From: Hygrocybe punicea
Lineage: Eukaryota > Basidiomycota > Agaricomycetes > Agaricales > Hygrophoraceae
Assembly: GCA_963556145.1 (NCBI GenBank)
Contig: OY744469.1
Location: 4,746,767-4,810,766, forward strand
Length of the DNA stretch: 64,000 bases
Reading direction: 5' to 3'
Position numbers and translations under genes: made by a program. How positions within the stretch are numbered: the stretch's first letter is position 1; each line of letters starts with the position of its first letter. This document shows, piece after piece, positions 55,329 to 64,000 of the stretch. The notes below the pieces were generated by a model. It worked only from the letters and a program-made list of their open reading frames with translations, made no database searches and had not been told where the DNA came from.

Positions 55329-57085
55329 ATGTCGTCCCAGCGCGGTCGCGTTCTTTTGGCTTACTCTGGAGGATTAGGTGAGCCCAAAACAGGGAGATCA
55401 ATGGGTTATCCAACGATTCTTTCTGATATGTAGATACCTCCTGTATTTTGGCGTGGTTGGTTGAACAAGGATATGAAGTATACGCATTTATGGCTGATGT
55501 TGGTCAAGAAGAGGTGGGCTCTTTTCTCATGTGTTCTCAGTTCCAGATCGGCACTCAATCAATACTTATGCTTAGGACTTCGAAGCTGCGCGAAAGAAAG
55601 CTCTTGCGGTTGGCGCAAAAAAATTCTTCCTAGAGGTATGATGCATCGAAGTTGAGATCTTTACTCCTCGCTAATACATTCAGTTGTACAGGATCTCAAA
55701 CGGGAATTTGTAACCGAGCTCATTTATCCTGCTGTACAAGCCAACTGCATTTATGAAGTGTGTATCGGCTCCTGATCTGTACCTGGGAGACAATTTCGCC
55801 CGCCAATTTGCCGAATAACACCCCATTGTTTTACAGAATGTTTATTTGCTAGGAACCTCCCTCGCTCGTCCTGTAATTGCTCGAGGGATGATGGCTATTG
55901 CTGATAAGGAAGGATGCGAGTAGGCAGACCTCACTCCATTTCTATACAAACATGGAACCGAAAACATTTCAGTTTTGTGTCCCACGGATGCACTGGTAAA
56001 GGCAACGATCAAGTCCGCTTTGAACTCGCGTTCTACGGTCTTAAACCAGACATCAAAGTCATCGCGCCGTGGCGAATTCCCGGTTCGTCTGTTTATCTGT
56101 ACCCACTCTTCGTAGTCGTCTCACCCATCTCGGCCTGGCCAGAATTCTACAATCGTTTCCCTGGTCGTCAAGCCCTCCTTACCTACGCCTCCGAAAAACA
56201 AATCCCCGTACAACAAACCACCTCCAAACCTTGGTCCACCGACGAAAACCTATTTCACATATCTTATGAAGCTGGTATCCTGGAATCCCCCGATGTCACC
56301 CCTCCATCGGACATGTGGAAGCTTACAGCGGCGCTAGAGGACGCCCCCGCTACTCCAGAACGTGTCAGCATCCATTTCGAACGAGGTCTTCCCATCAAGG
56401 TGGAGGTGGCTGGTGATTCAAAGACCTACACCGACCCAGTTGATGTATTTCTCGCACTCAATGGCCTTGGCCGTAAGCATGGCATCGGACGTATCGATAT
56501 GGTTGAAAATCGCTTCATCGGCGTCAAATCTCGTGGTTGTTACGAGTCTCCAGGAGCTACCATTTTACGCGTCGCTCACATGGACATCGAAGGCCTCACT
56601 CTTGATCGGAACGTGCGCGCACTGCGAGATCAATTTATCACGGTGGAGTTTAGCAAGATGTTGTACAATGGGCACTTTTTCACGCCTGAAAGAGAATTTG
56701 TGACAAGTGCGATCCCGGCTAGTCAGAGGACTGTTAATGGAGTGGTGAGATTAAAACTTTACAAGGGGAATGTGATTGTCGAGGGAAGGTCATCCGAGGA
56801 GGTAAAAAATTATATCTGTTTGCCTCATTTTTGGCTGACCAACGAACGATAGAGTCTTTATGACGAGCATCAGTCCTCCATGGACGAATTGGGTGGGTTC
56901 GAGCCGACCGATACGACTGGGTTCATTCAGATCGAATCCATCAGGATTAAAAAGTATTTCAGTGTATTTTGGTATGATTATGTGATTAACAGAGTCTCTT
57001 TCTCGTTTACAGGTGGGCTCAAGCTAACATCCGCAAAGGTCAAGCCGGAGCCTCTCCCAAGGATGTCTACGGAACCCGAGTTTGA
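55329..57085 (+). CDS. ARG1: Argininosuccinate synthase
   Basis: The ATG at 55329 gives [16 protein letters not shown], completed by splicing to [13 protein letters not shown]: the PP-loop ATP-binding motif SGGLDTS. Later text includes [69 protein letters not shown] and [18 protein letters not shown]. All are conserved in the enzyme that joins citrulline and aspartate using ATP in arginine biosynthesis. The last exon is reached by a splice that rebuilds Lys-Trp-Ala-Gln-Ala-Asn and ends GTRV at TGA 57083-57085, the usual C-terminus. A 27-bp insertion of in-frame text after WRIP (about 56076-56130) is best read as a small intron. The family is certain; a few intron borders are approximate. Confidence 0.93.
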
Positions 57086-57317
57086 TCATCATGGTAGTCA
57101 CGGTAGCCGCTGTTGTCCTTGTAAAATAAATGTTCCCTTGAGTGAAGAATACAACATAACTATAAAGTATGACTAGTATATGACTCGTTAGACTTGTTTT
57201 GTGAACCTTACTCCAGTGCTATCGTTCGTCTTATAAACTACGACTTCCACCGCCATCTGATACCAGAAGCTAACGTCTGACAGTTGGAAAGTTGGAAGTA
57301 AACCAGGCCCCAAGAAC

Positions 57318-58307
57318 ATGAAAGGTGGAAATCAAAGGCAACGTGGAAGTGCCAAACCATCCACGAAGCCTAGAGGTCGCCCGAGGGATCCTCCCCAGGT
57401 TATTCTCTCGAAGACATTGTCATGGATCCTCCGACATGGCGCAGAATCGGAGGGTATGGCTATGCGCCAAGATGGGTACCTCCGCGTTTCTGACCTGGTA
57501 AGCTGTTTTGAGTTTCTGATTTCTGGTGACTAGAAACTCGTTGCTGAACTGTCTCTCTCTGAAGTTAGCCAATCCCAGGCTACTATCCCTTCAAGTTGAC
57601 TTTGCCATGCTACAGGATACGGTCAAAAATGACTCGAAAAATCGATATGATCTTTTGTATGAGGCCGGTTCGGGTACAGAGGATTCAAGTCAAACAGACC
57701 ATGCATTCTGGTGGATACGAGCCAACCAAGGTCATTCTATGAAGGTATTCGCGAAGTTGATAACATTCATCCGATTATCTGATTACATGCCTGTAGTCCA
57801 TCCAAGTGGAACTCCAGCCAGTTCTTTCGGCCAAAGATATACGCATGGCTGTTCACGGGACAAACTTGCGGGCTTGGGAAGCCATATGTACCTTTTCTTT
57901 CATTTCGACCCATCCCGTGTGCTGATACTTGCGCTTCATTAGCTAAAGAAGGGTTATCAAAGATGAAACGTAACCACATTCATCTGGCCCAAGGCATCCC
58001 CGGAGATAATATCATTAGTGGTAAGTACCCACTCCCATTATCATTGTCGCTTTCTGAACTTCACTTTGTTACTGACGCAGGTATGCGAGCCAGCTCCGTC
58101 ATCCTTATATACGTCGACGTAGACAAGGCCATATCAGCAGGAATAAAGTTCTTCGTTTCATCGAATGGTGCGGTTCTGACTGAAGGCGATGATCGTGGAA
58201 TATTGGATACACAGTTCTTCAGCAGAGTGGAGAATGCGAAACGAGAACCTCTACCTGGTTGGGAGAGTACGCCGCCAGCCCCACATGTGTCACCACTGTC
58301 AGGCTAG
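57318..58307 (+). CDS. TPT1: tRNA 2'-phosphotransferase (Tpt1/KptA family)
   Basis: The ATG at 57318 leads to a basic N-terminal tail and then ILSKTLSWILRHGAESEGM...DGYLRVSDLL, the family's first motif. After introns come NDSKNRYDLLYE, WWIRANQGHS, a segment ending HGTNLRAWEAI, then GLSKMKRNHIHLAQG, ASSVILIYVDVDKAISAGIKFF and SSNGAVLTEGDDRG. The conserved Arg, His, Arg and Arg of the active site are in these blocks. The enzyme moves the 2'-phosphate left by fungal tRNA ligation to NAD, giving mature spliced tRNA. Stop at 58305-58307. Five or so short introns. It lies 230 bp downstream of ARG1 on the same strand. Confidence 0.9.
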
Positions 58308-58645
58308 TCTCAACTGAAGTACGTGATTCGTGTATTTTAGCCACACGGAAAATAAAGAACTTCAGTTACTAGACTGAACATTTAAACTAGACATAAATTC
58401 CTATCGCTCGTTGGCTGTTCGCTTCGCCCTGCCCGTCGACAGCAAGCTCTGCGGAGGGTTTTGGCTGAAGTTCAAAAGGGGACTCGGACGTATATTATGT
58501 ATGATGCAAATGATATGATTTCCAAACTTGGAATTATTACACTGATGCGGAACAATCAGTAACTTGTGGTTTCAGGACGGGCGTCCGGGCCCATCCTTTT
58601 AAACTTCTCTCCGGGACGGCCAGGCCAGTGTCACACACCTGGTTC
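58308..58645. other. Intergenic region before the membrane protein gene
   Basis: 340 bp; an AATAAA is present at about 58350 (likely the TPT1 polyadenylation signal). No other element is recognised. Confidence 0.4.
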
Positions 58646-60116
58646 ATGTTCTGCCTACTTCCTCCAGAAGGGCTGTTCCTCCTCAGTGTCGTCGTCTTCG
58701 CGCGCGCGTACATCATCGATGATACGAACAGCACCGTGCAGTACTCTGGCAGCGGACTGGGGTGGACACATTACGTGAATGATACTTCCGTGGACAATAC
58801 CCAACTTTTCAACGCAACATAGTGAGTATGTGGTCGTTTATTTCCATTATTGAATCCATGACTGATAGCCTACTCGTGACTACAGTTCGGGTAAGTGAAC
58901 CAGCACCGACGACGTGTATTTCAAAGCCGTATTTCCTCACTGGACAATGCAGGGAACGCCTGTTACACCACTGAAGACTGTCATATCCAGATACCGTTCA
59001 CAGGTCAGCCATAATTGGATGTTTTTTTCCTGGCCGTGACTGAAAAGCATTTCGCGTTAGGATCCGGGATAACCATCTATAACACGATTCACTATCCAGT
59101 CAACGCAAGCCTTGCCCTTGACGGAGGTCCATCAACGCAATCGTACCTCCACGACAATTCGTGTTTTGACGATCTTTGTTACAACATCTCCGTTTTTTAC
59201 GTTCAGTTTTTGACAAACGACAACCACATGCTGGTCATTACTTTATGGAGCTACAACGGAGATCGCAGTGGTTTCAGATTCGACTATGCCGTTGTCAACG
59301 AAACTAAATCTGCTTCGATGATTACTTCGTCTTCTACGACACCGTTGGTTTCCGCGACTACATCGTCTTCTGTAGCCACATCGTCTTCTCCGCCATCTGG
59401 CACCGGCAGTAAGACTTCTCGGTACGTTGGTCATTCCAACTCAGGTCTAATAGATTCCCAAACTTTGCAGAAGAAAACCATTAGCTGTTACAATCGGAGG
59501 AACGCTCGCAGGACTCGCAGCCCTCGCAGCCCTCGTATTCGCTTTGTTATACTTTCTGAAAAGACGAGAGACAGACACCCAGCACAAATACATTGTCCAT
59601 CCATTACCGCCACCGCCAGCCACGTCGTATAAAACCCCATCAACAGATCGTCAGACACTCAGCATTGATGCACCCAAGCGAACAATCTGCACCCCGCCAG
59701 TTTCCACCCCTCCGGTTTCCATACACCCAGCTAACACCAACCATATGACGTCTTCTACACACGTGCCAACTATCACGCTAACTCCCCCAGCGCATCCGGA
59801 CTACGGAAATAGCGAGACTCCTACCCCGATCGTGGAAGCAGAAGCTACAGTTGCCCCTTCATCTCTCATCGGCCCAGCAACCATGAACGCGAGCACCCAG
59901 ATCACAGAACCGACTCACGGTCTCACTGAGCAACAGATCGGTTCGATAGTGCAGCACTTAATCCAGCAAAACGTACCTACCTCCGTCATTGCGACCGTGA
60001 TGGAAGGCATATTGAGTCGTGCCGGTCAGTCGTCTACGGAAAGCAGTGACAGTCTGTGGGCAAGGATTGTTGGGCGTCCTGCGCCTCCTAGTTACGAATT
60101 TCATCTCACTGAGTGA
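58646..60116 (+). CDS. Single-pass type I membrane protein with Ser/Thr stalk
   Basis: The ATG at 58646 gives a signal peptide (LFLLSVVVFARAYIID). The extracellular part contains DDTNSTVQYSGSGLGW, then via small exons GNACYTTEDCHIQIPFTG, SGITIYNTIHYPVNASLALDGG and repeated N-glycosylation sequons. A Ser/Thr-rich stalk follows (about 59310-59410). After a splice at 59420-59470 comes a transmembrane helix (LAVTIGGTLAGLAALAALVFALLYFL) with KRRE on the inner side. The cytoplasmic tail is Pro/Thr-rich and ends with an amphipathic segment (SIVQHLIQQNVPTSVIATVM) and PPSYEF. This architecture is common in Agaricomycetes, probably as wall or surface sensors; the role is unknown. Confidence 0.75.
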
Positions 60117-60700
60117 AGGTGGATTTGGGGCATCGATCGGGATGCCGTATGCGTTGCCTGTTGGGATAGATGGGAAAAGCGTGACAAAGACGGGATCTTG
60201 AGGACAAGCGACCACTGATCGATTTGATGAGATACCTGCTGTCTGGATTGCGTGGTGATGCCAGCAGAGAAGAGAAGGCGAACAATAGCAGACTGCTGTC
60301 AGCTCTTCTGATCACGACACACGCAGGAATCATGGCGCGGATTTCATGTTTCGGTGGTACCCAATAGCACGATGACTACTACCTTGAGTACGGACTTTCC
60401 CAAAACTTCCCCAAAACTATGAGTCACAATCATGGTTGTATTCTCTCGGATCCTCTCACGCGCACGCACTAGGTCGAAGCACGGCTTCATTGAGCTGCAG
60501 ATCAATTCAATACAAAGCTTGCTCAGGTATAACGTAACTTACCCATTAGGTGTGACGGAAAGGATGGCGGGTGAGGAAGGGGCCATCCGCTGGTGGGAAT
60601 GGGTGTTGATGATACATCAAAACAAAGGCTCCTCCTGAGTCCTGGTTATGACTTCAAGTGATGGGTTGATATGATGGGTTGATACGGATCCGTTTGTTGG
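60117..60700. other. Gap without a gene
   Basis: Intergenic sequence between the membrane protein gene and a decayed convergent paralogue. Nothing coding, repeated or regulatory was recognised. Confidence 0.4.
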
Positions 60701-61500
60701 CTACAACGCCAGGTGTATCGATCCCTGACGGGCCGAAACTTCATGTAATTCGCGATTTTGCCAGCTGAGGCGATGGAGGATCAACAAGGAAAGTAGGTAA
60801 GTGGGGTTGCGTTTATGTTCGGGGTGTAGGTCCGCGGCTGTAGGTGAGCGATTCCTTCTCCGAAAGTAAAGCAAAGCAGGCGATGCCATGATAACGGCGG
60901 TAACAGCAAGACCTCCCGAGTATTCCTCCGATAGCGACAACCAAACTGCGTGCAACTTGATGGATACCTACTCTAGCTTAAACTGGAAACGTAAATCCTG
61001 CTTTGCGATAGAAGATTTCGAGGTGTACTGCTTGCCAGGGATGGCCTGGGTGTAATCGTGATTGTTGAAGAAGACAAAGTCACCGTCGCAGAGGATGACG
61101 CACTTGCAAGGGATGACCCGAGCGTGATCGTTGAAGAAGACAGACGATGTAACAATAGCAGAGGGCCAATTGTGTCACAAGGCCCCGCAGGAGAACACTA
61201 GAAAGTGATTGTCACGTATCAAAGATTGGATGTCATGATGCCATATGGATTAACAAATAGAACATCTTGATATCGTCGGGGAGGAGCCTCCATAAAAAGA
61301 AAAGGAGGATGAATGTTGATGGGATGGTATACGACGGTATGATCAGTTTTATCCCAGATCCTAGTGCAATAATGCTTAGCGCTCAGCGCCTGACGGTCGT
61401 GGCGAAAAACAGAAATCATGATAGGCTGACCTGTGACGGGGATTTTTGTCATGGCACGGTTACACAATGGAATTCTGCATTACCATGAGAGGAATACCGC
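60701..61500 (-). pseudogene. Decayed paralogue of the neighbouring membrane protein gene
   Basis: On the minus strand a Ser/Thr-rich tract (61155-60973) is followed by a frame-shifted transmembrane segment. One frame gives VVAIGGILG and the next gives GLAVTAVIMASPALLYFRRR, which together parallel the helix and basic anchor of the intact gene at 58646-60116. Upstream, VVYHPINI...FMEAPPRRYQDV loosely resembles its HYPVNASLALDGG extracellular segment. Stops and at least one frameshift break it. Confidence 0.45.
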
Positions 61501-62540
61501 CAGTCAGAAATACTAGTGTATGAAACGGATTCGTGCGTGCTGGATTGTCAAACAAGTTCAGGGCGGTACAACAGGAGTCCTGCTGGTTATATGACAATAA
61601 TCGCTCACATGGTATCGTTGCAAACCTGGGTCATGATGTATGTTGGAGTTAGGAAAGCTGGAAAGCTATAAGGAAAGCCTCTGGCCGTGGCCAACGCCAG
61701 TGATTGATGGCGATTCTGTAGGGAGCACCCACGAATGAATTTATTGTTGCAAAAAAACACGGCCCGTGGTGATCAATAAGTAGACTCACGAAATACAAAT
61801 AGTTTTGTTTTCGATCGTGTTGCTGGAGCAGCACGTTAAGGTGGGGCCTTGGAGATTGGAACCGACTTCCGCCGTGGGCCAGCGATATATTGATAAGGTT
61901 AACGTTCCGGAATTGTTTACGGCACGTCTTCCGATAGGTTATGATTTGCACCGGAGGACGCCGAAGTTGTGTGTGTAACGATAAAAAAAACCATTTCCAA
62001 AAAAAGGCGTTGTTTGGCAACAGCATCCGAACAAAACATCAGGCCACAGCCTCCACAGCTTCTATCAAGTACACAGCCTCTATCACAGCCTCTATCAAGT
62101 ACAAAAATCAGTCAATTAATAAATTGTATATCGACCTGGATACGACGTGAAAGCTTGAACTATGCCATATATCAAATGATTCACATGAGTTGATAATAGG
62201 TGTACATCTACGAGTAAGTATATATATGTTGGTGGAACACAGGGTGGATGGATAAAAGGAGCCAGACGTGAGGTGAGATGGCGGCGGATCATGATGGGAT
62301 CGTGTAGAAAATTGAGTGACCACAGCAGTGAACGATGACCGGCCAATTTAAACAAGGTATACGTTTTAAGATAGGGCGCAACTTAGGGACAAGAATGCGA
62401 CTAAAATGGCAGTAGGGGTGATAGGGCAGTAAAATGGACGATTGTTATCGAAAGCGATAGTGAGGATCGGCTCGGCTCGGTGAAGCGAATGGGACGAAGA
62501 AAGGGTCAGGCAGGCTGTGCGAAAGACGTTGACCAGGCAT
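61501..62540. other. Gap without a recognised gene
   Basis: Holds a 125-codon minus-strand frame (62026-61649) without recognisable features and a short CTATCAAGTACA direct duplication near 62062-62102. No gene is supported. Confidence 0.35.
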
Positions 62541-62542
62541 AG

Positions 62543-62590
62543 GGTGGTGGTGGTGGTGGTGGTGGTGGTGGTGGTGGTGGTGGTGGTGGT
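62543..62590. repeat. (GGT)16 microsatellite
   Basis: Uninterrupted GGT triplets over 48 bp, ending at TGGTTGG. Confidence 0.95.
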
Positions 62591-62626
62591 TGGAATGTTG
62601 CGGGGAGAGTGGACATGAGAATGCGG

Positions 62627-63754
62627 TTACGAGACTCCCGCAATCTCGATAAAGCTCCGCCAGTTCCATGACGACTCATCCTCGCGGGCATCCGTAAAGC
62701 TCGTAAGGGGAAACCACGATTCCTTCATGGTAAGTCTGCCTTTGCGACTCCGTGAGAGTTTCGACAAGGAAGAGTGGGTGGCAATGGATAGAGCCTTGGC
62801 GGCGCGAGTGGATTTCCGTCTCGGAGGCATTGCGGGTGGTACGATGACATCCTCATCCAATATTGCAGCGATGCATGAGGCGAGGGCGGAATCCGACAAT
62901 CTACCCTCCGATTGTGGTCTTATCGGTGATTGCGACCCGCTGTTATCCTCGTCGTCTTCATCGTCGGACATGCTCATGAAGTTGCGCTGCACGGGCTGGG
63001 TGGGGCTTGAGCGGCCCTCTAAGCGTGCAAGGGCATGGGATCGGTTGAACTTGCGGTGACCAGTTGACGTGGATGGGATGCATAGGTGCATTTTTTTATC
63101 GCGAGGGCTGCGGACATGTTGTACAAGGGATGGGGCCGAGTGAGAGGCTTGTTCGAGTGAAGAGAATCTGAGAGGCGGTGTGCTGATAATGGGTGGAAGA
63201 CGCGGTGGTAGATCGGAAAGTAGCAGAGATGGGGGTCGAGCTCGTGCAGGAATGTCGGGGAGAGATGCGATTGGTGCAGGTTTCGGTGATGGGATGGTAC
63301 GGAGTGATTCGCGAGATTTGCGACGCTGAACTTTGGCTATGGTTGGTGTCAAGTAGTTTCTTGTCCTATCGAGGAAGATGAGGCTTGCGCCAAAGACAAA
63401 ACATAGGACATACGAGCAATTTGGAAAGAGGACAAGCTCGGGCCTCGTCGACCATGTCGTCGATTTGGATAGGGTCGAAGCCTTGCGCTGCAGGCCAACT
63501 GAACGCAACGAATAGGACTCTGCCAGGTCCAAGGATAAGAAGGAGCGAAGCTCTCTTGTCGAGCGTTTCGGTTGTAATGTACAATAGAAGGCACAGGAGA
63601 CATCTGCGCTGGAACGAAGGCAGGGCGGGTTGTCTGAGGGTAGACTGCCCCGTCGTGGAGCGTGCTGTGGGAGGGGGACTGGGGAAGAGCAACGGGATGG
63701 AGTAGCTGACAAGAGGCCGGAGGTGAAGAAAGGGGAATAGGGGGAGGGGAACAT
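62627..63754 (-). CDS. Hypothetical Ser/Pro-rich protein
   Basis: A minus-strand frame is open over 400 codons; the first ATG in a reasonable place is at 63754. A TATATATA run lies at 63797-63804, about 45 bp upstream, which supports transcription in this direction. The C-terminal part (SDDEDDEDNSGSQSP, SALASCIAAILDEDV, PPRRKSTRAAKALSIATHSSLSKLSRSRKG, KESWFPLTSFTD) looks like real protein. The middle contains a possible intron of 77 bp (GTATGT donor near 63409) that would shift the upstream reading frame, so the N-terminal half is uncertain. The family is not recognised. Confidence 0.45.
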   Translation of the reverse strand: MFPSPYSPFFTSGLLSATPSRCSSPVPLPQHAPRRGSLPSDNPPCLRSSADVSCAFYCTLQPKRSTRELRSFLSLDLAESYSLRSVGLQRKASTLSKSTTWSTRPELVLFPNCSYVLCFVFGASLIFLDRTRNYLTPTIAKVQRRKSRESLRTIPSPKPAPIASLPDIPARARPPSLLLSDLPPRLPPIISTPPLRFSSLEQASHSAPSLVQHVRSPRDKKMHLCIPSTSTGHRKFNRSHALARLEGRSSPTQPVQRNFMSMSDDEDDEDNSGSQSPIRPQSEGRLSDSALASCIAAILDEDVIVPPAMPPRRKSTRAAKALSIATHSSLSKLSRSRKGRLTMKESWFPLTSFTDAREDESSWNWRSFIEIAGVS

Positions 63755-63844
63755 TGTGAAGGGGGAAAGATGGAGGGTGGGGGAAAGGTCGGTGGTTATA
63801 TATACAAGCCAGAGTTCGCCGAACTTGAAGTGACAACGATGCAC

Positions 63845-64000
63845 ATTTATTTTATTTTTATTATAATAATTTGTATTTCAGGGTCAATTCACGTCATCAC
63901 AAAACATCTCCACTGTCACAGCAAACTTATAACCGGCTCCCTGGCCAACCCAACGACGAAACGGCGAAAACAATAATGCTCAAAAATCCGAGATCGTTAA
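63845..64000. other. Window end, AT-rich
   Basis: AT-rich non-coding sequence with no feature that can be supported. Confidence 0.4.

Noticed and set aside
61649..62026. 125-codon minus-strand frame
   Set aside because: No start context, domain or splice signal; composition does not differ from the intergenic surroundings.
1..64000. CRISPR arrays, bacterial operons, ribosome binding sites
   Set aside because: Intron-rich eukaryotic DNA; the regular repeats here are transposon arrays without CRISPR-like unique spacers.

Overview
The window reads as genomic DNA of a mushroom-forming basidiomycete (Agaricomycetes type). The coding genes are split by many short introns (about 45-110 bp, GT..AG). 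They include families typical of that group: a Crinkler-type effector gene, an RTC4-like domain protein, a DUF7330-like protein, a single-pass membrane protein with a Ser/Thr-rich stalk, and an RBR ubiquitin ligase ending in the characteristic Cys/Arg/Asn tail. No rRNA, tRNA or CRISPR was seen. All assignments come from reading the sequence; no database was searched.

Layout. 1-6710 is a gene-dense host segment: the 3' tip of an unknown gene, an ADA1/HFI1-like SAGA subunit (-), a makorin-type CCCH/RING E3 (+) and an RBR E3 (-). 6980-10782 is a Crinkler-like gene broken by two insertions. 10800-40300 is a nested transposon cluster. Family A (Ty3/gypsy) is present as a plus-strand LTR-gag fragment (10800-13337) into which a minus-strand copy (3' LTR 13338-14130, integrase/RNase H/RT 17921-21573, protease/gag 21571-22410) has inserted. 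A 5.8-kb fold-back element (22411-28190) separates it from family B (minus; RT fragment 28191-29063, gag-protease 31785-34013). Family B is itself cut by a small LTR element T2 (29064-31625). Family C is a complete 4,992-bp LTR element (34765-39756) inserted into what looks like the 5' LTR of family B. A second small LTR element, T1 (14905-16916), sits in family A. 40300-42600 holds repeats, a fold-back hairpin, a possible small secreted protein gene and an ankyrin-repeat remnant. 42606-60116 returns to host genes: RTC4-like, DUF7330-like, DOA10-like ER ubiquitin ligase, RING/coiled-coil E3, argininosuccinate synthase, tRNA 2'-phosphotransferase and a membrane protein. The last 4 kb are sparse.

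Most interesting point. Families A and C, although diverged, both carry a spliced gene on the strand opposite gag/pol, just inside the 3' LTR. I call it 'X'. Both copies have the same three-exon structure and a coiled-coil middle. Both have six cysteines in exactly the Zn(II)2Cys6 spacing, with an in-frame TGA at the same codon (codon 30 of exon 3, between Cys4 and Cys5). I read X as a retroelement-encoded, antisense, Gal4-type DNA-binding-like protein; the TGA is either recoded or a shared lesion. Family C carries only gag and X, so X has been kept where pol has not.

Decay pattern. The two LTRs of element C differ at six sites. All six are CpG-to-TpG/CpA changes and all lie in the 5' LTR. 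The stops in the pol genes of A and B are TGA codons where CGA is the likely ancestor. This suggests cytosine-methylation-driven mutation of transposons in this genome.
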